Below are positions 1 to 11,060 of a stretch of DNA of 64,000 nucleotides, one piece after another (position 1 is the first letter of the stretch; each line of letters starts with the position of its first letter). The position numbers and the translations under genes were made by a program. The stretch spans positions 10,247,953-10,311,952 of the forward strand of contig JALIGW010000025.1 of the NCBI GenBank assembly GCA_023053685.1, given 5' to 3'. The notes under the pieces were generated by a model. That model was not told the DNA's origin, did no database searches, and was given only the letters and a program-made list of their open reading frames with translations. This DNA is from Diadophis punctatus similis (Eukaryota > Chordata > Lepidosauria > Squamata > Dipsadidae).

Positions 1-330
1 TACTGCTTCAGTAACTTATCTTCGAGACCGCCTTCTGCCACACAGCTCCCAGCGACCCGTGAGATCCCACAGAGTTGGTCTCCTCCAGGTCCCGTCAGCT
101 AAACAATGCCAGCTGGCGGGCAAGCGGGGGAGGATCTTTTCTGTGGCTGCCTCAGCTCTCTGGAACCAGTTACCTCCGAAGGCCCGGACTGCCCCCACCC
201 TATTGGCCTTCCGTAAAGCAGTAAAGACCTGTTAAGCAGTTAAGCCTCCCAGAGTCCTTTGGGAGTTGGGCGGCATATAAATTTAATAAATTAAATTAAA
301 ATTAAAATAAATTAAATTAATTCAGGTCAA
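1..330 (+). mobile_element. 3' end of an L2/CR1-like LINE
   Basis: The plus strand encodes the end of a LINE reverse transcriptase: residues reading RIFSVAASALWNQLPPKAR and then TAPTLLAFRKAVKTC, with a stop near position 235. The pattern SVAA..LWNxLP..xRTAP..xFRKxxKT is the usual C terminus of L2/CR1-group ORF2 proteins. A short 3'UTR ending in gggcggcatataaatttaataaa and an AT-rich tail follows. The 5' part lies outside the window. The clade call (L2 rather than CR1) is inference. Confidence 0.7.
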
Positions 331-484
331 TTTTCCATTGTGAAGTGCTGAATTCTATCCTGCTTAGGGGATTCCAATTTGGCCTGATCTGATTTGCAAG
401 CTATCATAAACATGTCTCATATTTTGCCTCAACCACTAATTTGACCATCCCACAACTCCAGGGATTAGAAATCCCTGTAATGTT

Positions 485-566
485 CATCCATCCGTCCGTC
501 CGTCCGTTTGTTTGTTTGTTTGTTTGTTTGTTTGTTTGTTTATCCATCCATCCATCCATCCATTCA
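485..566. repeat. ATCC/GTCC/GTTT tetranucleotide microsatellite
   Basis: Compound run of ccat, ccgt and gttt units, returning to ccat units at the far end. Confidence 0.9.
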
Positions 567-648
567 TACCATTTCTTTTCTTGAGGGAGGTCTAAACAGC
601 ATCCTCCTCCTACTAGTCCCCATAGCAAAAGACTTATAAAGGTAGGAT

Positions 649-786
649 CAGTGGTGGGTTGCTCCTGGTTCAGACCAGTTCTTAGAACCGGTAGCAGCAG
701 TGATGGGAGGCTCCGCCCACACACCTGGGATGTGTGCGCAAGCGCGCACGCAAACCAGTGGCAAACTAATTCAGAACCCACTACTG
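649..786. mobile_element. hAT-type miniature inverted-repeat element, 138 bp
   Basis: It begins cagtggtgggttgc and ends agaacccactactg, so the ends are inverted repeats. It is flanked by an exact 8-bp direct repeat, ggtaggat, at 641-648 and 787-794, the duplication length of hAT transposons. It has no coding capacity. The interior holds the agaaccggtag motif shared with several other copies here. Confidence 0.85.
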
Positions 787-794
787 GGTAGGAT

Positions 795-2243
795 GACTGA
801 GAATAATTCACATAATATTATCTCTGGTTGAGGAGGAATTTGGACTTCCCTGTTTCTAATCCCACAAATATATGAATTAGTGAAAAAAAATAACCATAAT
901 GTTTTATTTGCCTGTTGAATAAGACCTGCATTATACAAAACATTTGAATGAGTCCTGCTTCAAGCAAAATTTAATGTTCTCTCCTTTTTCCACGGCTCTA
1001 GCATTGTTTCCCAAAGTAAACTTCTATAAATGATGTGGCTAATATAGTTGCAAGAAATGTACCAGTAATTCCAGTCAAGGGACGTCATGTTTTGAGTTCA
1101 GCTCATTTCTCGTCTAACATGGGTTGTGGGGTTGAGTAAATGTGCAGTGTCGTTGGTAGTTATGGAACATACTAATATTTTAGAACAAAGAGAATTATAG
1201 ATTTCTGAGTAGGGGAGAGTACATTGTTAGCATTGAACTCTACGTGGAGGATATGTACTGATTTTTGATTAGTGGAGCTTATCAAAATAGCTTTGAAAAG
1301 CAAGAGGAAATATCACAATGCCCTAGGCAATTTTCATAATATTTAAAAGAATTTGAGATTGTATATCCAACTAAATGGACAGAGAAGTGGCATGATTATA
1401 TATATTTATATGTCTTGAAATGCTATGGCATACACCAGGATTAACATTCAAGTAAGGGTGCATATTGGGGGTTGCTTTTTGAGAGCTATTTCATTTTCCA
1501 CTGTAATTGTAGTGGGTATACATTACACTGCCCATAAAGAGCTGATAAAAACATCTAAACTGCACAGCTCTCCCAGGAGACTGAAATTCAAAGTACTGAG
1601 GAGAATGAATTTATTGAAAATTACAGCCTGAGTTTAACCGAAGAATAGCGCACAAGGTGGTTAACAATAAGAAGAATAAAATAAAAGCAAATTAAAGGCA
1701 TGATTAAAAACGATATGCCACTCTACTGGTTGAAACCCAGCAGCAGGCAAATCAATGAAGTCATCAAAAGGCTGCCTGAATGAAACATTTAGGATTTGCA
1801 GTAGAAAAATATCAAAGTTTATCGTGACCTCCTTTATCAGAGAGTTTCAAATCTGAAAGGTTTTTCCAAAGTTTTAAATCCCAGGACAATTCATGAAGGA
1901 GTATGTGGACTTTTCAAGATTCACTTTAGATGTTACAGCTCGGACTGTGGTTAAGAAATAGACAAGGGAAGATTGAATAGTAGACAAGGGAAATTTTTAA
2001 ACAAGGGAATTACCGGTTTCCTATAGATAGCTCCAGTCATAATCTGGTGACAGTGTTCCTGATCGCTGGAGGTTTCCAAACACTTTCTCAGTCCAGCAAA
2101 AAGTTCATCATAGAAGTCCAACCAGGATCAGCCTAGAAGTTTGAAGCAAAGACGGACGTGTAATATTGTTCCTAGTTGTGAAGGATTAACTGGATTGAAA
2201 GTGAGAAGAATCTGGTAAGAATTTGTTAAAGTGCAAAGACTGT
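795..2243. other. No gene or repeat recognised
   Basis: AT-rich DNA. The short open frame at 1425-1631 has no recognisable domain and no similarity to nearby elements. Confidence 0.5.
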
Positions 2244-2244
2244 G

Positions 2245-2582
2245 CAGGTAGTCCTCAACTTATGACCGCAATTGAGCCCAAAATTTATGTTGTTAAGTGA
2301 GTTTTGGCCCATTTTACAACTTTTCTTGCCACATTTGTTAAGTGAATCACGGCAATTGTTAAATTAGTAACGCGGGTTGTTAACTGAATCTGGTTTCCCC
2401 ATTGACTTTGCTTGTCAGAAGGTCGCCAAAGGAGATCACATGACCCTGGGATACTGCAACCATCGTAAATGTGAGTCAGTTGTCAAGCATCTGATTATAA
2501 ATCACGTAAATCATGTGACCATGGGGATGCTGCAATAGTAAGTGTGAAAAATGGTCATAAGTTACTTTTTTCAGAGCCATTA
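2245..2582. mobile_element. TA-type miniature element, copy 1 (truncated)
   Basis: Starts caggtagtcctcaacttatg and carries the internal landmarks of the family: cccattgactttgcttgtcag, gatcacatgaccctggg and catggggatgctgcaa. Better preserved copies at 7011-9524 and 32922-33250 are flanked by TA, which suggests the Tc1/mariner (Tigger/pogo) superfamily. This copy stops at the mariner remnant and lacks its right end. Confidence 0.75.
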
Positions 2583-2795
2583 TACGAGGGTGAGTCAAAA
2601 AGTAATGCCATTTTCTTTAGGACAGGTATAATTACCAACACAGGAACATGTAGCATACATCAAAATGAAGCTGGTCTTCTGTGGATCACATCCCTAATTC
2701 TCAACATAGTCACCGTTTCTCTCAATAGCAATGTTCCACCTTCGAATGAGAGCATGTATCCCTGTCTCGTAAAATTTTGTTGACTGTTCTTTGTG
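2583..2795 (-). pseudogene. mariner transposase C-terminal remnant with terminal repeat
   Basis: The left end, tacgagggtgagtcaaaaag, looks like a mariner terminal inverted repeat. On the minus strand a frame reads KILRDRDTCSHSKVEHC and then RERNGDYVEN followed by a stop. This resembles the C-terminal end of mariner transposases, which usually finish with ...GDYVEK close to the terminal repeat. The catalytic domain is absent, so it is a dead fragment. It abuts the miniature element at 2245-2582 and may have inserted at a TA within it. Confidence 0.6.
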
Positions 2796-3454
2796 ATTTT
2801 TTTTGCCTTTGTGGAGCTGGGGTGGGCGTGGCCTGTGTGACGTATCCAGCATGTGGGCCACCAGTTTGATACCCCTCTCCTAATGTGAGCGTTTTACAGA
2901 CATCTGGTTGGCTGTTGTGGGAACACCACACTGGACTTAGTTCTAATACAACTCCATCGTGTATATCAATCTTCTATATTTTTCTACAAATGTGCAACAG
3001 AATATAAGAACTATGTTATACAATTTTGTTAGTTACATGCCTTAACAAAGGGCCCTCATGATGCCACCTTGGATGTTGCTGATGATGTGGTATTTACTTT
3101 AGTTTAGAAATGTATTAGGCTGCTCAAGTCTACGCTAACTCCAGGAAGTGAACGCAAAGATCGTTTTGAGTTGCTTGACCCCTGATGACGGCATCCACGC
3201 AACCTTTTTGGCAAAAGTTATTGGATTAGATTTTCCACTGCCTTATTCCAGAATTATCACTGTATTTTCAATTTGTTTATGTCACCAACTGTCCTAGAAT
3301 TCCCATGCAAGTATTAATCAGCATTGATTCGTTTCCAAAATCAGACAAGGTGGATTGGGCACAGAGAACTCCTGAGCATTTTTTTTCTTTTTTGGACTAT
3401 GGATCCCTGATCACAAATATGCAGAGTTTTAAAAGTTGTTTCTGATAGGAGCAT
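2796..3454. other. No gene recognised
   Basis: It starts with a short G-rich stretch (ggtgggcgtggcc) like the interiors of nearby hAT-type elements. The rest is unrecognised AT-rich DNA. Confidence 0.4.
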
Positions 3455-3462
3455 ATCTATAG

Positions 3463-3784
3463 CAGAGGTGGGATTCAGCAGGTTCTGACCAGGTCTGGAG
3501 AACCGGTAGTGGAAATTTTGAGTAGCTTGGAGAACCGGTAGTGGAAATTTTGAGTAGTTCAGAGAACTGGTAAATATCACCTCTGACTGGCCCCACCTCC
3601 ATCTATTCTCTGCCTCCTGAGTCCCAGCTGATCGGGAGGGAATGGGAATTTTGCAGTAACCTTCTCCTGGAGTGGGGTGGGAATGAAGATTTTTCAGTAT
3701 CCTTCCCCTGCCGTGCCCACCAAGCCATGCCCTCCAAGCCACGCCCACAGAACCGGTAGTAAAAAAAATTGAATTCCACCACTG
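3463..3784. mobile_element. hAT-type miniature element, 322 bp
   Basis: Ends are cagaggtgggattcag and ttgaattccaccactg, imperfect inverted repeats. The exact 8-bp target duplication atctatag lies at 3455-3462 and 3785-3792. The interior has a tandem pair of the unit agaaccggtagtggaaattt and repeated ccacgccc motifs. No coding capacity. Confidence 0.9.
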
Positions 3785-3792
3785 ATCTATAG

Positions 3793-4854
3793 GTTAATTA
3801 TATCCTGGGTTGCAGTGAGGCACACTGAGTTTGGTTTTGGAAGGATTGTTCTAGCTCTATGGATTTAGCTTTGTAGCTATCCCAGAGCTAACAAGAAGCA
3901 GTCTGCTCTTCCCTTCAAACTGAGGGAAGCAACTGATAAACTTAATGAGCATAAAACAATATGCTGATGGATATGTGGAGTGTCATTCCATGTTTACTAT
4001 GTTTGAAAAGGAAAGGAAAAACATAGATTTCCAGCAGTTTGCATTTTTATTTTTTAGCAGCGAATGAGTTCTGCAAAAAACTGTGAAGGTAAATGGTGGT
4101 AGGCTCAAAGAGAGCATAAAATAAGAATTAAATGTAGGGTGAGAAAAACTGCACATTAAATGATGATCATTGAGATAATTTACCTCCCTAAAACATTTTC
4201 ACTCCATAATAATATTATGTTTGGAAAGCCATCTTTAATTATGTTTATGCGTTAAACTGGGCACGATACACTAAGCCTTGCCAAACCATCATGCTGAAAA
4301 GTAGTTTACCAGCAGAGCTCAGGCGCAACAAAGGAGCACAAAACCATTTTCCCACATTAAATAGGCTGAGTACCTTGAACTGACAGGCACGCATAGAATC
4401 CTTTCTTAAACTGAGCCAGACTATTGGCCCATTTAGGTCAGGGTCAGCTGTATTATAAGCTGCAATTAAATAAAAGTTTCACGGGATACTTAGAAAAATC
4501 AATGTAATTCCTCCTCCACTTCCCAGCTAAAAACCTAAACTACAACACAGAAAATATTATCCCATAGATATCTATGCCACAGACTTTCTATCTTTAGAAA
4601 GAGAGAAAAGGTGTACCAGGTACGACTGTGAGGTGGTAGCAGTTCCATTCAGGGCAGGGTTGAATTTTCATGTTTTACAGTTTTGTGTTTTTTTTTAAAT
4701 AATAAAAATAAGATGGTAACACAATTATTTTCCTGTTAATTTGTTATTCAAAAAGGAAAACATTGTGCAGACACAGTCTGAGAAACTGGGAAAAAAAAGA
4801 GGTTGCAGATAATGACTGCATGGTTTCTGAATTGCTGACTGGTTTTTTTTTTAA
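3793..4854. other. No gene recognised
   Basis: AT-rich unique-looking DNA without long open frames. Confidence 0.5.
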
Positions 4855-4922
4855 AGCTTTTTAGGATTGGTTCTGGATGGTGTTTGGATGGAAGACCACT
4901 GAGTACTATCAGGGTTGCAGGT
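4855..4922 (+). mobile_element. Possible 5S-rRNA-derived SINE fragment
   Basis: The stretch with gtttggatggaagaccac and then tatcagggttgcagg parallels the 3' part of 5S rRNA (cttggatgggagaccgc... ccgggtgctgtagg). It is short and diverged. A clearer minus-strand relative is at 23975-24145. Confidence 0.4.
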
Positions 4923-5556
4923 TAGATTGGGAAAAATTAAACGTAACTATGTAGGATAATATTTTATTTCTGAAATAAATTCCAGAAAAAATTAGTGGCA
5001 AAACGCTTCCATAATGTTGGCAAGAAAAGTATATAAATGTGTCCATATAAGGCACTGGCTATCAATACAGAGGTAAATAGCCATGCTTTTAGATCAGCAA
5101 ACATCTTATAATGCTATTCTATATATGTGCAAGACCTATTTTGCTCAGTGGACATCCAGTCTATGCTAGTTCACATGCCATGTATGTTTATCAGGTTAAT
5201 TTTTATTTCTTCCAGCTTCTGTATATGTACCATATTGAACCTTGGTTTCTATCACAGTTGTCTCAATTTGACAAGTGGGGGCGGGGGGGGATTCAGCTTC
5301 AGTTGTATCATAAAGTACATCCCAAAGTAAACCTAGTTTGACAAGAAATGTCTTAATATGCAATATTTTGTGTATGTTGCCTTACGTATATTGGCAATAT
5401 TAAAGGTGTGAATTTTGAAAGATGTGTAATGTATACATAACTTGGTAGAGGAGCCATGAAGATCTTGGAAAAATTATTGAAATCCCATGATGTGTCTATA
5501 TATTTGCAAAGATCAGAATTGCGCAAGTCATGGCATTCCCTGTGACACCCTATAGA
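4923..5556. other. No gene recognised
   Basis: AT-rich. The two overlapping short frames near 5111-5341 look like chance openings. Confidence 0.5.
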
Positions 5557-5611
5557 AGAGGAGGAGGAGGAGGAGGAGGAGGAGGAGGAGGAGGAGGAGG
5601 AGGAGGAGGAG
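5557..5611. repeat. GGA trinucleotide microsatellite
   Basis: About 18 uninterrupted gga units. The serine-rich minus-strand frame over it is an artefact of the repeat. Confidence 0.95.
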
Positions 5612-6827
5612 ATGGAAGAGATAAAGAGTATCAACACTTTTGAATTTTTATGTTGGAAAAGACTCGTTAAAATCTGTAAAGAGTTAATAAACAAACCAAT
5701 GGACCATTGAACAAATCAACTCAGAGTTGTCACTCAAGGCACAAATGACCAGGCTCAAGTTGTCCTACTTCTGATATATTATGTAAAGACCCAGCTCTTC
5801 GGAAAAGTCTCTAATGCTGAGAAAACTGAAATGAAAGAGAGAAAGAGGAAGAATAGGAGCAAGATGGAAGGATGGTAACAGTACTCCATTCATCCATTCA
5901 TTACAGTGGCAACAGGAACACCATTGGAAGAGATGACAGGCCAGGATAGGGACAAATTGTCATGGAGTAAATCTATGTGGACATTAAGAATCATCAATGA
6001 CCTGGTGGTACATAATCAATCAAATTCAATGACAGAAGTTAAATATATTTCTGCCCCATCCCTAATTGTTACGAATAATTTATGCCAGAATTAATTATGA
6101 TGTATGCCTAAGACTCCAGTTACACTGTGGTTCATGAGGGCTTTACATGCCATGTTATAAACTAGTAATTATAATTATACAAACGTTGGTGTTTAATTTA
6201 TATATTAAAATATTATCCTACGTAGTTATGTTTAATTTTTCCTAATCAAATAATCAAAGATTAGAATATATAATGATAAGTAACAATGCAATGTTTTATT
6301 TCTATAAAACATGGTTTAATTTAATCCATAGAATTTATCTGGGCTGTATCCAATCAGGTGAACTATTTGTAGGCATTACTCTATTATACAACTCTGAGCT
6401 TTAACATACTATGTGAAGGCTGATAGTGTAATATAGCATTCATCTGATCACGTTCCGTACTTAACATAACACTATTCTTTAAAAAGCATAATTCCTGAGA
6501 ATTTGAGATATTTTTTTAAAAAACAACAGGAATCCATTGGAATTCACACTTTTTTTCCACATTCAGTAATCTAAAAGAACTTCAAATTAAAAGCAAAAAT
6601 GAAAGGGGAAGAAAGCAGATCTGATAGATTTCTCCCCCAATCTGATTAATAAATGCTTGACATATTAGATGAGGAGCTAAGTATTTATCTCTTAGAAATC
6701 TCTTTTTGAATCCTCAGCTGAACTGAGTTGCTATCTTTTATATCCGCCTCAGGCATTTCATCTTCAAAACCTACATAGGAGAAAGGCAAAACAAGTTATT
6801 TTCTTTGTGTGAAATTCTAATTAATAT
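5612..6827. other. No gene recognised
   Basis: Mostly AT-rich DNA with no recognisable element or exon. Confidence 0.5.
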
Positions 6828-6895
6828 CAAAGTTGCCCAGAGTCATCTTGTAGCGAACATGGGCGGCATAAAAATTTAATAAATAAGTAGCAATA
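6828..6895 (+). mobile_element. L2-like LINE 3' tail fragment
   Basis: The stretch ttgcccagagtc...gggcggcataaaaatttaataaa matches the 3'UTR end of the LINE at 1-330 (cctcccagagtc...gggcggcatataaatttaataaa). Confidence 0.55.
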
Positions 6896-7250
6896 AAATT
6901 TAACATATCTAAGTGGATTAAGATCTCAGGTTTTTAAAAGTTAAGAATGCAGCCATAGGTGCAAATATTTGCATTAAAGTAATGGAAAAAAACATTTTTA
7001 AAAATGAATACAGGTAGTCCTCAACTTACAACAGTTCATTTAGCGACCATTCAAAGTTACCCCAGTGAAAAGGTGACTTATGACAATTTTTCACATTTAC
7101 AACCTTGTAGCATCCCCATGGTCATGTGATCAAAATTTGACGCTTGCCAACAGACTCATATTTATGCAGTGTACCGGGGTCATTTGTGACCTTCTTACAA
7201 CCAAAGTCAATGGGGAAGCCAGATTCACTTATCAACTGTGTTACTAATTT

Positions 7251-7261
7251 AACAACTGCAG
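7251..7261. repeat. Target-site duplication of the L1 insertion, left copy
   Basis: aacaactgcag, repeated exactly at 9392-9402 directly after the L1 poly(A) tail. The length and the adjacent poly(A) are typical of L1 retrotransposition. Confidence 0.85.
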
Positions 7262-9241
7262 GTCGCCCTAGCTTTCCTGGATGCGCAAAAAGCGTTCGAC
7301 AATGTAAATTGGCAGTATATGATAGGTTTGATCAAAGAGATGAAATTTGGCGACAAATTTGAAAAAATTATAGAAACAATCTACACCTCCCAGTCAGCCA
7401 AGATTATGATAAATGGGGATATGACACAATCATTCCGGATCTTTAAAGGAGTACGTCAGGGATGTCCGATGTCACCTCTGCTCTTTATCTTAACATTGGA
7501 AACATTACTAAACAAAATTCGAAATAATAAGGATATTAAGGGAACAAAGATTAGAAACCAGGAGTATAAATTACAGGCATTTGCCGATGATCTCGTATTT
7601 TTTATAGAAGAACCAATTGAAACAGGGCAAAAACTGATTAAAGAGATAGAGGAATACGGAGAATTGGCAGGATTGAAAATCAATAAACAAAAAACTAAAC
7701 TATTAACAAAAAATATGACAATAAAACAAAAAGATGAATTAGAAGAGAAATTAGGCTTACAAACAACCAAAACAATTAAACATCTAGGGATAATACTAAC
7801 AAATAGATGTTCATCTATTAAAAAAGACAATTATGACAAATTAGTAAACCAAACAAGATTAGAATTAGAAAAATGGAAAAAATTACAGTTATCATTATTA
7901 GGGCGTATAGCTGCAATTAAAATGAGTATACTGCCAAAATTTTTATACCTATTCCAAACAGTTCCGATCAAATTAGAGACTAAATTTTTTACTAATTTGA
8001 ATAAAATTATATCTAAATTTATATGGCAAAACAAAAAACCAAGAATCAAATTAGCAAATTTACAGGATGATAAGAGCAGAGGTGGTCTAGGGCTCCCTGA
8101 CTGGAAACTTTACTACAAAGCAGCATCCTTGGCGTGGATAAAAGAATGGATAAACTTAACTAACAAAAGAATACTAACACTAGAGGGCCACGACCTACAA
8201 ATGGGATGGCATGCTTACATATGGAGAGATGGAACTAAGCCACAACTTAGCTTCAACCAACACCTAATTAGAAAATCTTTGTTAAAAACATGGTATGAAA
8301 TCAAAAAGAAGAACTACATGAAAATCCCCAAATGGCTTTCAATTATAGAAGCCATGACCTACCCCAACCTAATTGATATAACCAAAGCAGCAAAATATAG
8401 CGATATATTAGATCTGACAGGGAAATTAAAAAGTAGAGAACAATTGGCGGAACAAAATATAAATATTGATTGGTTGACCTACTTACAATTAAAAACTCGA
8501 CACAAAAAAGATACTGAGGGTATGGGTATAGAAATGGAAATGCAAAAATTGGATAAAATTTTGATTGGCCCGGACGAAAAAATAATATCAAAACTATATA
8601 AATATCTGCTGGAATTCGATAAAATGGAGGAAATTGTCAAGGAACCCATGATAGCATGGGCAAAAAACGTAGGCCACAACATACACTTAGCTGACTGGGA
8701 GAAAACATGGAATATAAACTGCAAAATAACTAAGTCAACAGCATATAAAGAGAATTATTATAAAATGTTTTATAGATGGCATTTAGCTCCATCAAGATTG
8801 GCCAAAATATACCCAAAAATGAATTCGGCTTGCTGGAAATGTAAGAAAGACATAGGTACCTTCTTTCATGCGTGGTGGTTGTGTCCCGAAGCAAAGGGCT
8901 ACTGGAAAAAAGTGCATGCCTGGTTACAAGAAATTACTGAGAGAACAATGGAATTTACCCCAGAATTTTTCCTTCTGGGGATAATGGAAAAACAACATCC
9001 AAAAAATATACAATATTTAATACTACATATTACAACTGCGGCAAGAATAACATATGCACAATATTGGAAAGACAATCAAATCCCACCAGAAAATATACTA
9101 ATGGACAAAATATATAGATGTGCCGAAATGGACATGCTGACTATTCAACTCAAAGGACAATGCGACTCAGAATACTACAAAACATGGACTAGATGGTACA
9201 ACTGGACTAAAAAAAAGAGGAAAGACTGTGTGACAACGTGA
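7262..9241 (+). CDS. L1 ORF2 protein fragment (RT and C-terminal domain), 5'-truncated
   Basis: ORF2p of L1 nicks target DNA and copies the element RNA; this copy keeps only the reverse transcriptase and C-terminal part. The frame is open from 7262 without a start codon (the first ATG is at 7319) to a TGA at 9239-9241, about 659 residues against roughly 1,250-1,280 in a full ORF2p. It starts with FLDAQKAFDNVNW, the first catalytic-aspartate block of L1 RT. Then come FKGVRQGCPMSPLLF, the active-site block LQAFADDLVFF, the thumb motif LGIIL, and GGLGLPDWKLYYKAA, typical of L1. Near the C terminus is a CWKCKKDIGTFFHAWWLCP block, the Cys-rich L1 zinc-knuckle-like motif (C-x2-C...H-x4-C). The EN domain is absent, so this copy cannot be autonomous. 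L1 clade: high confidence. Confidence 0.93.
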   Translation, partial: VALAFLDAQKAFDNVNWQYMIGLIKEMKFGDKFEKIIETIYTSQSAKIMINGDMTQSFRIFKGVRQGCPMSPLLFILTLETLLNKIRNNKDIKGTKIRNQEYKLQAFADDLVFFIEEPIETGQKLIKEIEEYGELAGLKINKQKTKLLTKNMTIKQKDELEEKLGLQTTKTIKHLGIILTNRCSSIKKDNYDKLVNQTRLELEKWKKLQLSLLGRIAAIKMSILPKFLYLFQTVPIKLETKFFTNLNKIISKFIWQNKKPRIKLANLQDDKSRGGLGLPDWKLYYKAASLAWIKEWINLTNKRILTLEGHDLQMGWHAYIWRDGTKPQLSFNQHLIRKSLLKTWYEIKKKNYMKIPKWLSIIEAMTYPNLIDITKAAKYSDILDLTGKLKSREQLAEQNINIDWLTYLQLKTRHKKDTEGMGIEMEMQKLDKILIGPDEKIISKLYKYLLEFDKMEEIVKEPMIAWAKNVGHNIHLADWEKTWNINCKITKSTAYKENYYKMFYRWHLAPSRLAKIYPKMNSACWKCKKDIGTFFHAWWLCPEAKGYWKKVHAWLQEITERTMEFTPEFFLLGIMEKQHPKNIQYLILHITTAARITYAQYWKDNQIPPENILMDKIYRCAEMDMLTIQLKGQCDSEYYKTWTRWYNWTKKKRKDCVTT

Positions 9242-9391
9242 GAAGAAAACAAAGACAGAAAAGATTGTAAATTTATGATTTAATGTGCATAATTGAGATA
9301 TAACAAATGTTGTAAAAACGGGTGTAGATCTGTATCAAAATATTCAGATGTTTAATGAAGAAAAATAATAAAAAAAAATTAAAAAAAAAAA
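7262..9391 (+). mobile_element. 5'-truncated squamate L1 (LINE-1) insertion
   Basis: This insertion begins abruptly inside the reverse-transcriptase domain and ends in a short 3'UTR of about 150 bp and a poly(A)-rich tail (aataataaaaaaaaattaaaaaaaa...). Exact 11-bp duplications flank it. The L1 EN domain, the N-terminal RT and ORF1 are missing, as expected for incomplete target-primed reverse transcription. An open frame of about 660 codons without a stop points to recent insertion. Confidence 0.92.
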
Positions 9392-9402
9392 AACAACTGC
9401 AG
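9392..9402. repeat. Target-site duplication of the L1 insertion, right copy
   Basis: aacaactgcag, identical to 7251-7261. The first As merge with the poly(A) tail, so the true duplication may be a base or two shorter. Confidence 0.8.
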
Positions 9403-9624
9403 TGATTCATTTAACAACTGTGGCAAGAAAGGTCATAAAATGGAGAAAAATTCACTTAACAAATGTTTCATCTCAGTAGCAGAGATGTTGGGCTCAATTA
9501 TGGTCGTAAGTCGAAACCTACCTGTATAAGGAAAAAGAAACTGAGAGAATGATCTCATCTAGCTTTCTAACTCTGTAATATTTTTTACTTACTGGCAACA
9601 GTTTCCATGCATTGTAGATTAAAG

Positions 9625-9786
9625 CAGGGGTCCCCAACCCCTGGTTTGTGGCATGCCAGCAACTGGGCCACGCAAATAGGCAAAGCCTCATCCGTGGGAT
9701 GCAGGCAGCACGCAAAACCACGCCCCCTCCGATCCACAGAAAACCCTCTCTCCACAAACCTGATCTCAAAAGGTTGGGAGCCCCTG
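9625..9786. mobile_element. hAT-type miniature element (second family), 162 bp
   Basis: Ends are caggggtccccaacc and ggttgggagcccctg, near-perfect inverted repeats. The 8-bp flanks gattaaag and gactagag agree at 6 of 8 positions, fitting an aged hAT duplication. Confidence 0.7.
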
Positions 9787-9794
9787 GACTAGAG

Positions 9795-10347
9795 TCTTTC
9801 CCATCCCAGGCTAGAAATGTGGGAGAGATTGATCAAAGATGTCTCAGCCACTCAAAATACATCACAGGGAAATCTTGATCGAGCAGAGCTCAACACGAAA
9901 GATTGTGCATCGGTTTTCAACCTTTGCATAATGACGTCATTACTCAAATGATGGCATTTTATGTCATTTGACTAATGACATCATAATCCAAATAACATAA
10001 ATTGGTGCATAATTTGCATGCTAATGTTACCACGCAATGTAATGAATCACCACAATAATAAATCTTCATGGTTGTAAATAATGCATGGTCCTTCCCTCAA
10101 TTATTACTCTGAAGTGAGGTCTTACTTTAGAGAATAAATAGTAGCTTTTTTTATTAAAACTAAATGGGACATAGTGAACTAGACATGTACAAGTCATAGT
10201 AAAAGTTATCAAAATAATGGGATCTTGGCTTCTGGAATAAACTGCATCTCCATGACTACCATTTATATTCACCAGTACGTGACTGAGGAGATAACTTTTT
10301 GGACTTGGTTGATTTCCTCCCCCCCCCCCCACCATCACCTAAGCAAT

Positions 10348-10353
<6 letters not shown>
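9795..10353. other. No gene recognised
   Basis: It contains a locally self-complementary AT-rich stretch (9930-9990, repeated atgacatcat/atgatg motifs) but no recognised element. Confidence 0.45.
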
Positions 10354-10389
<36 letters not shown>

Positions 10390-10412
10390 GCGCACGCCCC
10401 CCCCCCCCCAAC
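10354..10412. repeat. CA microsatellite with adjoining poly-C
   Basis: About 16 ca units, then cgcacg units and a C run. Another C run lies just upstream at 10319-10330. Confidence 0.95.
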
Positions 10413-10857
10413 ACACACATCTCCTGCTATTAGCTGTTCCTGAAATTCTAACAGAAAAAGGGAAGACAATTTGGAGATGAACTATTTGACACACATCAGA
10501 GGAATCATACATCACACTTTTAAGGATGGGAGATACAGTATCTCACCAGCCTCAGGGACTTTTGAAATTACTTCTAGCATTGTGTTACTGTGATGACTGA
10601 ATTAGCTTTAGAAAGTTTTCAGCAGATGCTTTGGGTTCTTGCTCAATAGGTTTACTCTATTGCTCCACAGGTGTTTCTGCTTTTGGATTGATCTCAAAGC
10701 TTTGCTTGCTATATTCTGAGAACTTTTTAAGTGAGCCTGGTTAATGAGATAAATGAAGACAATTTGGATGGAATGGGGAGGAACAGGGAGAGAGAAAAGG
10801 TAAGTCTTTTCTTAATGATAATTTTACAGTTTTCAATTATTCAGAGTCCCTGCAAAA

Positions 10858-11060
10858 GGAGGAGGAGGAGGAGGAGGAGGAGGAGGAGGAGGAGGAGGAG
10901 GAGGAGGAGGAGGAGGAGGAGGAGGAAGAGGAAGAGGAAGAGGAAGAGGAAGAGGAAGAAGAAGAAGAAGAAGAAGAAGAAGAAGAAGAAGAAGAAGAAG
11001 AAGAAGAAGAAGAAGAAGAAGAAGAAGAAGAAGAAGAAGAAGAAGAAGAAGAAGAAGAAT
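10858..11060. repeat. GGA/GGAAGA/GAA polypurine microsatellite
   Basis: About 200 bp of uninterrupted purine on the plus strand: gga units to about 10925, ggaaga units to about 10957, then gaa units. The long Arg/Lys-rich and Leu/Ser/Pro-rich frames across it are repeat artefacts. Its right edge sits directly on a LINE fragment. Confidence 0.95.

Larger units (their letters stand above)
7011..9524. mobile_element. TA-type miniature element, copy 2, split by an L1 insertion
   Basis: The left half runs from caggtagtcctcaacttac at 7011 to about 7261. The right half runs from about 9392 to 9524 and ends in cctacctg. Both ends are bordered by TA (7009-7010 and 9525-9526). Removing the L1 and one 11-bp duplication restores a continuous element of nearly 400 bp. 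Ends and TA duplication suggest a non-autonomous Tc1/mariner (Tigger-like) family. Confidence 0.85.

Noticed and set aside
7144..7362. A 72-codon frame upstream of the L1 ORF2
   Set aside because: It crosses the miniature-element/L1 junction and is in a different frame from the RT.
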